The notes under the pieces: model-generated
Seen by the model: the letters and a program-made list of their open reading frames with translations, nothing else
Databases searched by the model: none
Told to the model about the DNA's origin: nothing
Assembly (NCBI GenBank): GCA_014155875.1
Contig: JACEFZ010011366.1
Span: 124,001 to 188,000 of the forward strand
DNA from: Cepaea nemoralis
Taxonomy: Eukaryota; Mollusca; Gastropoda; Stylommatophora; Helicidae
DNA length: 64,000 nt
Reading direction: 5' to 3'
Translations under genes and position numbers: made by a program
Shown here: piece after piece, positions 45,165-56,666 of the stretch
Layout: each line of letters opens with the position of its first letter
Numbering within the stretch: position 1 is the first letter of the stretch

Positions 45165-48100
45165 TTTCAGGGCATTCAGTTTATCAGCCAGGTCCATGGC
45201 TTGCTTGCTCTCCACAGCAGCTCCGCCCACAAGCCTTTCAGCTTGTTCATTTCCTCATTCAGTACATCAGCTTGGTCCATGGCTTGCTTGCTCTCCACAG
45301 TAGCCCAGCCCACAAGCCTTTCAGCTTGTTCATTTCCTCATTCAGTATATCAGCTTGGTCCATGACTTGCTTGCTCTCCACAGTAGCCCCGCGCACAAGC
45401 CTTTCAGCTTGTTCATTTCCTCATTCAGTACATCAGCTTGGTCCATGGCTTGCTTGCTCTCCACAGTAGCCCCGCCCACAAGCCTTTCAGCTTGTTCATT
45501 TCCTCATTCAGTATATCAGCTTGGTCCATGGCTTGCTTGCTGTCCACAGCAGTCCCACCCACAAGCCTTTCAGCTTGTTCATTTCCTCATTCAGTATATC
45601 AGCTTGGTCCATGGCTTGCTTGCTCTCCACAGTAGCCCAGCCCACAAGCCTTTCAGCTTGTTCATTTCCTCATTCAGTATATCAGCTTGGTCCATGGCTT
45701 GCTTGCTCTGCACAGCAGCCCCGCCCACAAGCCTTTCAGCTTGTTCATTTCCTCATTCAGTATATCAGCTTGGTCCATGGCTTGCTTGCTGTCCACAGCA
45801 GTCCCGCCCACAAGCCTTTCAGCTTGTTCATTTCCTCATTCAGTATATCAGCTTGGTCCATGGCTTACTTGCTCTCCACAGCAGCCCCGCCCACAAGCCT
45901 TTCAGCTTGTTCATTTCCTCATTCAGTATATCAGCTTGGTCCATGGCTTGCTTGCTCTCCACAGTAGCCCAGCCCACAAGCCTTTCAGCGTGTTCATTTC
46001 CTCATTCAGTATATCAGCTTGGTCCATGGCTTGCTTGCTGTCCACAGCAGCCCCGCCCACAAACCTTTCAGCTTGTTCATTTCCTCATTCAGTATATCAG
46101 CTTGGTCCATGGCTTGCTTGCTCTCCACAGTAGCCCAGCCCACAAGCCTTTCAGCTTGTTCATTTCCTCATTCAGTATATCAGCTTGGTCCATGGCTTGC
46201 TTGCTCTCCACAGTAGCCCAGCCCACAAGCCTTTCAGCTTGTTCATTTCCTCATTCAGTATATCAGCTTGGTCCATGGCTTGCTTGCTCTGCACAGCAGC
46301 CCCGCCCACAAGCCTTTCAGCTTGTTCATTTCCTCATTCAGTATATCAGCTTGGTCCATGGCTTGCTTGCTGTCCACAGCAGTCCCGCCCACAAGCCTTT
46401 CAGCTTGTTCATTTCCTCATTCAGTATATCAGCTTGGTCCATGGCTTGCTTGCTGTCCACAGCAGCCCCGCCCACAAGCCTTTCAGCTTGTTCATTTCCT
46501 CATTCAGTATATCAGCTTGGTCCATGGCTTGCTTGCTCTCCACAGTAGCCCAGCCCACAAGCCTTTCAGCGTGTTCATTTCCTCATTCAGTATATCAGCT
46601 TGGTCCATGGCTTGCTTGCTGTCCACAGCAGCCCCGCCCACAAACCTTTCAGCTTGTTCATTTCCTCATTCAGTATATCAGCTTGGTCCATGGCTTGCTT
46701 GCTGTCCACAGCAGCCCCGCCCACAAGCCTTTCAGCTTGTTCATTTCCTCATTCAGTATATCAGCTTGGTCCATGGCTTGCTTGCTCTCCACAGTAGCCC
46801 AGCCCACAAGCCTTTCAGCTTGTTCATTTCCTCATTCAGTATATCAGCTTGGTCCATGGCTTGCTTGCTCTCCACAGCAGCCCCGCCCACAAGCCTTTCA
46901 GCTTGTTCATTTCCTCATTCAGTATATCAGCTTGGTCCGTGGCTTGCTTGCTCTCCACAGTAGCCCAGCCCCCAAGCCTTTCAGCTTGTTCATTTCCTCA
47001 TTCAGTATATCAGCTTGGTCCATGGCTTGCTTGCTCTCCACAGCAGCCCCGCCCACAAGCCTTTCAGCTTGTTCATTTCCTCATTCAGTATATCAGCTTG
47101 GTCCATGGCTTGCTTGCTCTCCACAGTAGCCCAGCCCACAAGCCTTTCAGCTTGTTCATTTCCTCATTCAGTATATCAGCTTGGTCCATGGCTTGCTTGC
47201 TCTCCACAGTAGCCCAGCCCACAAGCCTTTCAGCTTGTTCATTTCCTCATTCAGTATATCAGCTTGGTCCATGGCTTGCTTGCTGTCCACAGCAGTCCCG
47301 CCCACAAGCCTTTCAGCTTGTTCATTTCCTCATTCAGTATATCAGCTTGGTCTGTGGCTTGCTTGCTCTCCACAGTAGCCCAGCCCACAAGCCTTTCAGC
47401 TTGTTCATTTCCTCATTCAGTATATCAGCTTGGTCCATGGCTTGCTTGCTCTCCACAGTAGCCCCGCCCACAAGCCTTTCAGCTTGTTCATTTCCTCATT
47501 CAGTACATCAGCTTGGTCCATGGCTTGCTTGCTCTCCACAGCAGCCCCGCCCACAAGCCTTTCAGCTTGTTCATTTCCTCATTCAGTATATCAGCTTGGT
47601 CCATGGCTTGCTTGCTCTCCAGAGTAGCCCCGCCCACAAGCCTTTCAGCTTGTTCATTTCCTCATTCAGTATATCAGCTTGGTCCATGGCTTGCTTGCTG
47701 TCCACAGCAGTCCCGCCCACAAGCCTTTCAGCTTGTTCATTTCCTCATTCAGTATATCAGCTTGGTCCGTGGCTTGCTTGCTCTCCACAGTAGCCCAGCC
47801 CACAACCCTTTCAGCTTGTTCATTTCCTCATTCAGTATATCAGCTTGGTCAATGGCTTGCTTGCTGTCCACAGCAGCCCCGCCCACAAGCCTTTCAGCTT
47901 GTTCATTTCCTCATTCAGTATATCAGCTTGGTCCATGGCTTGCTTGCTGTCCACAGCAGTCCCGCCCACAAGCCTTTCAGCTTGTTCATTTCCTCATTCA
48001 GTATATCAGCTTGGTCCATGGCTTGCTTGCTCTCCACAGTAGCCCAGCCCACAAGCCTTTCAGCTTGTTCATTTCCTCATTCAGTATATCAGCTTGGTCC

Positions 48101-48515
48101 TTGGCTTGCTTGCTGTCCACAGCAGCCCCGCCCACAAGCCTTTCAGCTTGTTCATTTCCTCATTCAGTATATCAGCTTGGTCCATGGCTTGCTTGCTCTC
48201 CACAGTAGCCCAGCCCACAAGCCTTTCAGCTTGTTCATTTCCTCATTCAGTATATCAGCTTGGTCCATGGCTTGCTTGCTGTCCACAGCAGCCCCGCCCA
48301 CAAACCTTTCAGCTTGTTCATTTCCTCATTCAGTATATCAGCTTGGTCCATGGCTTGCTTGCTCTCCACAGTAGCCCAGCCCACAAGCCTTTCAGCTTGT
48401 TCATTTCCTCATTCAGTATATCAGCCTGGTCCGTTGCTTGCTTGCTCTCCACAGCAGCCCCGCCCACAAGCCTTTCAGCTTGTTCATTTCCTCCTTCATC
48501 CGCATGGTCTAAGAC
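45165..48515. repeat. 83-bp minisatellite derived from a LINE RNase H domain, about 40 copies
   Basis: Units repeat every 83 bp (CTTGGTCCATGG at 45271, 45354 and onward). On the minus strand each unit reads GNEQAERLVGGA, AVESKQAMDQADILNE, collinear with GNERADKLAGEA, TVEGGRAMDQADILNA (residues 556-583) of the LINE at 61991-63979. Outside the array both edges continue the LINE: VLDHADEGGNE at 48485-48525 (equivalent to VPGHAGVQGNE) and GGCATTCAGTTTATCAGCCAGG at 45160-45195. Since 83 is not a multiple of three, the frame rotates at each copy. Confidence 0.95.
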
Positions 48516-48539
48516 AATATCTTCCAAATAATGTATTAT

Positions 48540-48606
48540 TATAATTTATATTATTATATTATAGTTTGAAATCATAACTAATTATTGTATTTTCAAATCA
48601 TACCCA
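48540..48606. repeat. AT-rich (ATTATAGTTTCAAATCATA-type) minisatellite, left part
   Basis: Diverged 30-35 bp units that resume at 50259-50400 beyond the retroposon. Confidence 0.75.
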
Positions 48607-50246
48607 CTCCCCCGATGTGTCTCCACCTTGCCGTGGTGGGGGAGCTTGCGTGTCCCATCGACCCCATGTGCTTGCCGATGGGTGAAAAACTACATATCGG
48701 ACAGCATATGGGATAGGGACCAGACTAAGAGAGACACACACAACCTGCTGCTCTGCAGGTGAGACTGAGGATAGCAGTCCAAAATTTATATCAGGCGCAC
48801 AAAGGCAGAAGTTCTTGGTCCGGACAAAACACTAAAGGCTCCCTGTCGAGGGCTGTGGCTGAACGCCTCTAAGCCACAAACCCTCGGACCTGAGAGCCGG
48901 GCCGATAGCCACCTCTTGAAAAATAAAGGCGTGATACTGAGCAAGCTACATGCTCAGGTCTGATAGAAGTTCTAAGGCTCTCAGCTGGGGGATATGAGAG
49001 ATTCCCGGATGAGAGGCCAGGCCGTTTCTCGTTCACCGCTGCACGAAGGTAAGGTGCTGATCCGGCAGCACAAGTAGCCTACCTCGTGAGCGAGTACAAA
49101 AAGTCAAAAAGTGCCCCAGTCGAAGAAAGTGGCTGCGAAAACTGTATCTAACTCATAGAGAGTGTAGACAAAAGTGGAAGAACGTCTCAATGCCGCAAAA
49201 TGGAACGCACGGCGAGCGAACCTATTGCGTGGTCCGAAGTCAAAAGCGTGGGTGTCGCTTGCAGTCTGACCGTCCCTGGTGTGTGCTTGAACGATCAGTG
49301 GCAAACGAGTTGCCCAACACATGGAAGTGAGGAACTAAAGCAGCCATGAGCAGGACGTGGCAACTCCTCGGGTGAGCCCAGTCACAGAGCAATATGTGCC
49401 GGCTCTGCAATTATGGAAGCCTCATTGGATAGTGAGGGAATGCTCATGGTCTGCCCCTGCCTTCCCTTGAGGGCCGACCACGATGTCGTTCATCGTTCTA
49501 TCTTGACCAGCTGAGATGTTAGCGACATCTTAACAGTCCAACGTGCCTCGAAACCAGAGGATGGCTAACCTCATTAAAAAATGCCCGCTGGAAGTCGGAA
49601 GTGTCGTCCTACGGGTGGCAAACTAAAAATTGACACTACGCATTTACGTCCGAGTGAAATGTCTCGTCCGAATGTCTCTCGTGCTAGGAACAGCTCTGAC
49701 TACCTAGTTTCCGAATGCCGCTCTTGTTCGGAACAGCTCTGACTGGGTAGTTTTCCGAATGTCTGTTGAGCCTGGAAAAGCTCTGATGGGCGCAACGACA
49801 AGCACATGTCCGAAAACTCGCTGAGTGGATGCCGTCTGCAAACCTGTCTGGTTTGTGCGGGAATGACCCGGGGAAACGAAATGACCAATATATTGAAGTG
49901 AGGATTTAAAGCAGCCATGAGCAGGACGTGACGATCTCCCTCGGTGAGCCCAGATCCAGGGCGTTATGTGTCGGCCCTGCAACTATGGAAGCAACCTTGG
50001 ATGGCGGAAAATGCTATGGACTGTCCCTGCCTTCCTTTGAGGGATGACCGTTGTCTTCGACCGTTCCACCTTGGCCAGCATGGTTGTAGATGGCGCCACA
50101 AAAGTGAGAGTCTCCCAGGAATGCTACCTGGTCAAAAATGCACGCTAAAGTCGATGTGTTGGCCTACGGGTTTCGGCCCAAGGGCGCATAACAGACACAC
50201 CGCAATCACATCTGAAAAAACACTCCGGATGAACGAAAAGAAGAAG
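48607..50246 (+). mobile_element. 1.64-kb non-coding retroposon with (GAA)n tail
   Basis: 12-bp target duplication AAATCATACCCA at 48595-48606 and 50247-50258; 3' end AAAAGAAGAAG. It starts CTCCCCCGATGTGTCTCCAC then CTTGCCGTGGTGGGGGAGC. No reading frame with RT or endonuclease motifs on either strand. An internal module (GCAGCCATGAGCAGGACGTG ... GCCCCTGCCTTCC-TTGAGGG) occurs twice, at about 49320-49560 and 49890-50110. It is probably a non-autonomous element mobilised by a LINE with a GAA tail (compare 20712-21206). Confidence 0.88.
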
Positions 50247-50258
50247 AAATCATACCCA

Positions 50259-50640
50259 ATTATTATAGTTTCAAATCACAGTTAATTATTACTGTTCCAA
50301 ATTAAATTAATTATTACAGTTTAAAATCATAAATTATTACAGCAGTTACAAATCATAAATAATTATTACACTTTCAAGTCCTTATTATGCTATTTCCAAA
50401 ATATAATTAATTGCTCATTTGAGATGTTTCCATTTGGAGGATCACCTATCAGCAGGTCATCACCCACCAATCACCTTTCAGCAGATCATCACCCCCCACC
50501 CAAGTCCCAGCTGGTCTATACAAATATGTGTTTATCACCGTATACCCGAAGAAGCATAAAAGGGTCCATAACTCTACTGTAGACAGAGCAGTTATCTCCT
50601 CCAGGTTTATAGCAGGCAGAGACAGACCACAAGACACAGA
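50259..50640. repeat. AT-rich minisatellite, right part, and unique intron
   Basis: 50259-50400 continues the TTATAGTTTCAAATCA-type units. 50400-50640 contains two to three diverged CAGCAGATCATCACCC-type repeats and otherwise nothing recognisable. Confidence 0.65.
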
Positions 50641-50748
50641 ATGTTTAGAGAATCTCAGAGAATGTCTAAATAATCTCAGAGAATGTCTAAATAATCTCAG
50701 AGAATGTCTAAATAATCTCAGAGAATGTCTAAATAATCTCAGCGAATC
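50640..50748. repeat. 21-bp minisatellite beside the exon 3 donor, five copies
   Basis: GAATGTCTAAATAATCTCAGA repeats every 21 bp. The last copy lies within 10 bp of the exon 3 donor. Confidence 0.93.
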
Positions 50749-50754
50749 TCGGAC

Positions 50755-50859
50755 CTGTTTGGTTTCAAGCTTTCCAGTATGAAAGGTGTGTCAGGCACGA
50801 GTCTCCCTGTGTTTAATATGTCCCCAAGAGCTCTGATGTCAAGGTCTTTCACTCTGACC
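50755..50859 (-). CDS. FNIII exon 3 (middle of domain II)
   Basis: 105 nt, acceptor CGTCACAG and donor GTCCGA, which departs from the GTRAGT consensus. It enters with 1 nt, reads 34 codons beginning VRVKDLDIRALGD and ending FILESLKPN, and exits with AG. It supplies strands C to E and the conserved L-K-P-N turn before strand F, which follows in exon 4. A 21-bp minisatellite of five copies begins within about 15 bp downstream of the donor. The unusual donor makes this boundary slightly less certain than the others. Confidence 0.78.
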
Positions 50860-50964
50860 CTGTGACGAGGTAAAATATCAACAACAATCAGGTACAACTG
50901 TAACGATATTACATGTTAAAACACTGCTTAAGTCATTCTGTACGAAAGAAACTCAGCAAATACA

Positions 50965-51035
50965 CACATGGATGAATACATATATTTACAAACAAGGACA
51001 TGGATGGATACAGATATTGTACAAACATGGACATG
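50965..51035. repeat. GATACAGATATTGTACA minisatellite, left part
   Basis: Two copies of a 29-36 bp unit (GGATACAGATATTGTACA...AGGACATGGAT). The unit resumes at 54785, so the LINE sequences between were inserted into it. Confidence 0.85.
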
Positions 51036-51545
51036 GATTCATTCATTCATTCAGTAGCATGTCCTTTGCAGAACCTCGCTCCCATAACAACCTTCCGGAA
51101 AACTTCTCGATCATAAGCAAGATGTCCCACGTCCGATACACCCATCTGGAGATGATCCACCACATCCTGCACCCATCTTCTCTTTGGCCTTCCTCTTCCT
51201 CTCTTCCCAAGCATATACCCCAACATTATTGTTCTCTCCAAACTTTCGTGTCGGTTTAAGTGACCAAAATATTTCAATTTTCTTTGTTTTATTGTCTTTA
51301 ATAGTCAACCTTCTTCATTATTTAGCTCTTAAAGTATAGATGCATTTGTTCTTTTCTTTGCCCAAGATATTCTTAGAACTCGCCTGCAACATGTATATTC
51401 AAAGTCATTTAAGCGCTGTTCAGCTTGATTAGTAATTGTCCAGGCCTCAGGGGCGTATGTTGCAATGGGAAAGATGCATGCTCTTAAAAATCTAATTTTT
51501 GTAGTTCTGTCTGTCCCTTACATAATTTATTCCGTTGTTTTAGTC
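51036..51545 (-). mobile_element. LINE C-terminal fragment with (GAAT)n tail
   Basis: The minus strand reads APEAWTITNQAEQRLNDFEY, RRVLRISWAKKRTN, then after shifts KYFGHLNRHESLERTIMLGY and GKRGRGRPKRRWVQDVVDHL. This is a RT-thumb/C-terminal region of a non-LTR retrotransposon. The 3' end is TGAATGAATGAATGAATCC. It differs from the adjoining LINE at 51562. Confidence 0.85.
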
Positions 51546-51561
51546 TTTGAAGAGCAACAAC

Positions 51562-54500
51562 ATGGATCAATCAATCAATCATGTGCCATTCCGGAAACCG
51601 TGGGCGGTCATGACACGCCATTTCACTCGATCACCAGTGTCGTGGATCAGCTCAGTGTTCCTGTCTCGTCCATGCCATGTGGCCAAGCCATCCAGGTATT
51701 TTCCTCTCGGTCTTCCTCTTGGTCTGTTCCCTTCGATCTTGCCAATTGTCACCAAGTTCTCCAATCCATTTCTTCTCATAACATGTCCAAAAAATTTTGA
51801 CTGTCTACGTCTAATTTCTCTAATCAGTTTACGATGTTCATTTGTCTCCTGTAGTACTTGGTCATTGGTTTTTCTGTCTGTCCATGGTATTCTTTGCATT
51901 TTCCTCAGAAACCACATTTCTGCAGCCATCAGATGTTTTTCAGCTTGACTGCTCATTGTCCAAGTTTCACATCCATACAAAAGAACAGGCTCTATGTATC
52001 CCCTCAACACTCTTTTTCTCGTTTCAATTGACATCTTTTTATTGGTCAGAATGTTTTTCATCTTGCTAAAGGCTACTTTCGCCATGGCGATTCTTGTTCT
52101 AATCTCTTCAAGGCATCTCCCATCAGATGTTATGACTGTTCCAAGATAATTGTACCGATTCACTTGTTGAAGAATATTTCCATTTACTTGTATATTACAT
52201 TGTGGCACTTCTTCCTAGTGACGACCATAACCTGAGTCTTTTTACAATTTAATTCTAACCCCAGTTGCTCACTGTGTACAACAACCGCATCTACTAATTG
52301 TTGCAGATCCTGCGCATTGTCTGCAATTAATACTGTATCATCTGCATATCTAATGTTATTGATGTTTCGTCCTCCAATGCTGATTCCATTTATATCCTCT
52401 ACATTTCTGAAAATATTTTCACTGTATAGGGAAAAAAGATCTGGAGACATCATACATCCTTGCCTAACACCTCTCTTAATTTGCTGATACTGTCCCACTT
52501 CATTATCAATCCTTATTGCAGCTTGTTGTTTCCAATATATGTTTTTTATAAGTCTAATGTCTTTCCCATCAATTTGTAGATCTGCAAGCATATCCACCAT
52601 GCTGACATGTCTAACTCTATCAAAAGCCTTTGTATAGTCAATAAAGCAAAGATGTATATCCTTGTTTACTTCTATAGCACGTTCAATAACTGTTCGCAGC
52701 ATATACACAGCATTTACTGTACCCTTTCCTTCTACAAACCCACATTGTTCTTCCCCTATTTCAGGTTGTATCTTCTTCCTCACTCTTTGCATGATAATTC
52801 TTAGCAAAATCTTTGTGATGTGACTCATTATACTAATTGTTCTATGTTGATCACATTCCAAGGTTCCTGATTTCTTTGGGATTGCAATAAATACAGAGTT
52901 ACATAATTCAGGAGGTATATCTCCAGTATCATATAATGTGTTCAGCAGTCTGGTGACTTGCTCTAGTCCAAATTCTTCTAAAGCTTTAATAATTTCTGTT
53001 GTGATGTTATCTGCACCGGGGGCCTTGCCAGCTTTCATATGCTTAAGAACATTTCGAACCTCCATCTCCAAAATTGGCGGTCCTTCATTATTAAATCTAA
53101 TATCATACTGTTCGTCTCTGTTATCATCATAAAGGTGTTTCACATAATCTGTCCATACATGTAGAATCTGGTCTTTTTCTATTATGATTTTGCCATCTTT
53201 AGTTTTTAGACACCCTGTTGATGTACTTGTTCTTTTATTAGTAAGTTCCTGAATTCTTTTGTGCACTAATTTGGTATTTTGACTGTTGTGTTGGTTTTCA
53301 ATTTCTAAGCAATTTTCCTCAAGCCATGCTTCTTTTGCCTCCTTACATAATATTCTGACTTGTCTGCGAATTTCTTCATATTTGACAGAATTATTTTTGT
53401 TGAGTCTTCTTATTTCCATGAGGTGTAAAATTTCTCCAGTCATCCATTTCTTACGACCCACCTTCTTTAATTTTGGAATAGTTGTTTCTGCAGCCACATT
53501 GATTGAATTCTTCAACGTTTCCCATTGATCATCCACACCCTGGAATATGATGTCTAGATCAGACAATATTTCAAATCTGTTCTGTACTTCTATGTTGAAT
53601 TTGTTTTGTATTTCCTTGTCATTACTCAATGTACGCAAATCATATTTAGTGTTTCCTGTTATATACTTGACTTTCCTTAGCTTTATCCTCAATGTTCCTG
53701 TCAGAAGTCTGTGGTCACTATAACAATCAGCACTGGGAACTGTTTTTGCTACTGTTAGCGCGTTTCTAAATCTTCTGCTAATGAGAATGTAGTCAATCTG
53801 GTTTCTAACCCTGCTATCAAGACTCCTCCATGTCCATAATCTTCTAGGGTGTTGCTTAAATCAGGTGTTTCCTATAATCATTTCCTGTTCTTTTGCCCAC
53901 TCTACGAGTCTGTATCCTCTTTCATTTCTCTCTCCTAAACCATAGTTTCCTACTGTGTATCTATCTCCTTGATTTCCTACTTTTGCATTGAAGTCCCCTA
54001 TTATGATGTTTATTTCTGAATTTTTACATTTCTTTAAGGCAGACTCTATGTCATTATAAAATTCTTCTACACTATCTTCACTGGATTCTCCTGTTGGGGC
54101 ATATACTTGAATAATATTTATGCTAAAAGGTCTGCCACTTAATTTAACTAGTAGAACTCTGTCCGACACGGCCCAATATCCTTGAACAGATGTTGATGTT
54201 TTCCGGTCCAAAATAATTGCTACTCCCCTATGACGATCTTCACCTCCAGAATAAATAATCTTGAAATCTTCATCTATCTTGATGCCTGCTCATGTCTATC
54301 TCCTTTCGCACATACCTAAAATATTAATTTTTTTCACTTTCAATTTCTTGTTTTATGTTCTCTAATTTTTCGTCGTCGCTTAACGTCCTAAAGTTCCATG
54401 TTGCTAATTTTAACGTCTCTGTCCTTGTCTTGCGATGATCAGTCTTTAAGCGAATCATGATGTACTAGGCACTTTTAAAGAGGTAGTTTGCCGTTGCTTT

Positions 54501-54700
54501 CCTCTATGGCAGTGACCGTACTGGTCGGAGACCGCAGCCATTGACTCAAGAAGAGCTCCTCTGCCTGCCGTCGTGAACTCGAGACCATGACCAACAAATA
54601 TCTGTCGGCTGCCCTCAAAATTTCATCCACCACCTGCCTTCCGTGGCTTCTTTTGAAAACTTCCAATAAAAGAACACAAAATAACATCACATAATCCACA
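51562..54700 (-). mobile_element. Near-full-length LINE (endonuclease plus RT), (ATTG)n tail
   Basis: 5' region with a short non-coding leader (54460-54700), one ORF with endonuclease and RT, and a tail (ATTG)4 at 51562-51577. The order and motifs (LATWNFRTL, GDFNAKVG, GKAPGADN, RYADDTVLI, GKIEGNRPRGRPRG) fit the RTE-like group of endonuclease-RT elements; the clade is not certain. Related fragments are at 30905, 55965 and 61815. Confidence 0.9.
51579..54458 (-). pseudogene. Endonuclease-reverse transcriptase ORF with frame breaks
   Basis: Likely start Met at 54456-54458 (MIRLKTDHRKT...LATWNFRTLSD). Endonuclease: VAIILDRKTSTSVQGYW, INIIIGDFNAKVG and YSDHRLLTGTL (about 53700). RT: 52184-53692 with GKAPGADNITTEIIK, CFIDYTKAFDRVRHVSMVDM (motif A), GVRQGCMMSPDLFSLY (motif B) and IRYADDTVLIADN (motif C). 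C-terminal part 51579-52208 with YNYLGTVITSDGRCLEEIRT and GKIEGNRPRGRPRGKYLDGL. Breaks: stop and shift near 54250-54350, a shift at 53693-53860 and an overlap shift at 52184-52208. No RNase H. Confidence 0.9.
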
Positions 54701-54784
54701 GGAAAACACTATTCACAGGAAATCCAAAGGAAAACACTAAATAGCGTTCCCCCAAAGAGTAACACGTCATTTTGTCGCCATTGT

Positions 54785-55055
54785 ACAACATGGGTGGATA
54801 CAGATATTGTAGAAACAAGGACATGGATGGATACAGATATTGTACACACAGGGACATGATACAGATATTGTACACACAAGGACATGATACAGATATTGTA
54901 CACACAAGGACATGATACAGATATTGTAAACACAAGGACACGATACAGATATTGTACACGCAAGGACATGATACAGATATTGTACACAAAAGGTCATGAA
55001 TACAGATATTGTACACACAAGGACATGGATGGATACAGATATTGTAGAAACAAAG
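54785..55055. repeat. GATACAGATATTGTACA minisatellite, right part
   Basis: About eight copies of a 27-36 bp unit (GATACAGATATTGTACACAC then AAGGACATG). It is followed by a 45-bp direct duplication (CATCTATCAATCCATTGTTC...) at 55058-55140. Confidence 0.92.
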
Positions 55056-55140
55056 ACATCTATCAATCCATTGTTCCCTGTTCTCTCTTGTCTACTACAT
55101 GAATCCATCTATCAATCCATTGTTCCCTGTTCTCTCTTGT

Positions 55141-55640
55141 CTACGACTTGAATTCATCCTCTTGATTGCCTAACTTTCCAGCACATCATCTTTTTTCTCT
55201 TCACATTTGGACTTGCCCCTTTGACGTGTGTCTCAGTAATTCAATACACACATTAATGACTTTGTCAAGACTCAATTATCTTCATAGTTTAGATTAGTAA
55301 CCATGTTTAATTGCTGTGTTTTTGATTTAGTTCATTTTTACATGTTATTTATTGTACTACTCTTGGCCATTTGATTTCTTGTTTGGTTCACTTTAATATA
55401 ACCTTTAATTGCTATTTTTATCCATTTCACATGCTTTATGTTTCTTCAGCTTGTTGCTTCATGTTTTGCTTGCTCATGCGTAAGTTGAAAAATTTGATGT
55501 GATTGTTTTCCCTGTTAAGTTCTCGATGACATATCTAACAAAGTCTGGACATGATAAGAATGAATAATTCCAAGGTATCAGAGTACAACAATGTTGAAAT
55601 GACAGGTGTAACCAATAATGTTGGATACAAACATTTGTAC
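55141..55640. other. Intron 2 sequence
   Basis: AT-rich unique DNA. Nothing recognised. Confidence 0.5.
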
Positions 55641-55749
55641 CTGTATCGAAGAACCTGTTGAGGGTTCAGATTCTGAGCTGAAAATTCAACAGTAGCTCTA
55701 TTATCTCTCACTTCAGCAATATCCAAATACAACACAGGTTTTCTGTTAC
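55641..55749 (-). CDS. FNIII exon 2 (N-terminal part of domain II)
   Basis: 109 nt, acceptor TCACGCAG and donor GTACAA. It enters with 2 nt, reads 35 codons beginning NRKPVLYLDIAEV and ending NPQQVLRY, and exits with AG. The A and B strands are recognisable: a proline near the start, L-D-I-A-E-V, then A-T-V-E-F. The AG is completed to Arg by the first base of exon 3, giving the usual C-strand Y-R-V-R-V. Phase in equals the phase out of exon 1. The intron to exon 1 is only about 830 bp and holds a decayed LINE fragment. Confidence 0.8.
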
Positions 55750-55964
55750 CTGCGTGAGACAGAAAGAAAGGCATTGTTACACTAAACACCAGTATAACAC
55801 GTTCCATCTTTCACCCATCCTCTACTACATTGGCTACACAAACCAACCCTAAACAAATAACTCAAGAACAAATAGTCACGTGGTTCTTGGAATCAAATTT
55901 ATGTTTGTTTATGTAGTCTATAATATATACAAAAATATACAAAAATACAGTAACAAAAACTGAA

Positions 55965-56245
55965 TGCCTGAAAGAGGCTAATGAAGCTAAAACATTGTAT
56001 ACACCAATAAGAAAGAGGCAAACAGCTTTCTTTGGTCTTGTGATGAGAAGAGAGGCATTAGAGAACATCATGACAACTGGAAAGATCGAGGGGAAGAGAA
56101 GCAGAGGCAGACCAAGAGAAATGCTGCTGAATGGATTGAGACGGTAGCATGGAGGAATATCTACAGCGCAGATGATCCAGAAAACCAAAGACCGAAATCT
56201 GTGGATGGTCATGAATGCCTGCGCCAGCGGCATGGCACTTGACGA
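55965..56245 (+). mobile_element. Decayed LINE C-terminal fragment in intron 1
   Basis: Plus frames read RQTAFFGLVMRREALENIMT then TGKIEGKRSRGRPREMLLNG, matching SKFFGHVMRRNGLENLVTIG and GKIEGNRPRGRPRG of the 51.6 kb LINE. It contains shifts. It lies in the 830-bp intron between exons 1 and 2. Confidence 0.75.
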
Positions 56246-56483
56246 TGATGAGTCTATAACTGTCTGCTTTTGTTCTACATTTCTACTGTTTTTGCTAATT
56301 CAGTGCCAAGCATTTATGTGTCTTTGCAATGAACATAAACTACTACACAGCAATTGTAAGTTGATGAACACGTGATGAGGTCGCATAGCATGAACATTCT
56401 GGCACAAGACAGACATGGGATGATCAGCAGCCATCATGACCAGCCCAGGTGCTGAAATACTGTATGATGATGATGATGATGAA

Positions 56484-56578
56484 ACATACACACACATAAC
56501 TCACACACCATACACACCCACACACCACACAGACACCCACACACACACACGCACCCACACCACACCACACATACACCT
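56484..56578. repeat. (CA)n microsatellite at the exon 1 donor
   Basis: Degenerate CACA/CACC repeats (TG on the coding strand) starting 2 bp after the donor. A (GAT)5-like run lies at 56462-56481. Confidence 0.9.
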
Positions 56579-56580
56579 AC

Positions 56581-56666
56581 TTAAGTCAGGGGCAGATGAT
56601 GTAAATTCCACAGAGGAGTTGTCGACCACACCTCGAGCAGTTACTGTCTGCACATTCACAGTGTAT
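56581..56666 (-). CDS. FNIII exon 1 of the visible part (C-terminal half of a domain)
   Basis: 86 nt, acceptor after a T-rich tract ending AAG and donor GTAGGT. One base completes the previous codon, then 28 codons begin YTVNVQTVTARG and end FTSSAPDL, leaving one base. The Y-x-V-x-V-x-x-V-T-x-x-G pattern is the F-to-G strand signature of an FNIII domain. The preceding part of this domain was not found; the 42-bp array begins about 340 bp upstream, so it probably lies beyond 61.8 kb. A CA/GT microsatellite starts immediately after the donor. Confidence 0.75.

Noticed and set aside
45165..48515. Centromeric satellite
   Set aside because: Only one of several unrelated minisatellites in introns, and its edges merge with LINE sequence.
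45272..48544. Serial frames starting every 83 bp (MVHGLLALHSSPAHKPF)
   Set aside because: They are the antisense of the LINE-derived RNase H repeat and rotate frame with each unit.
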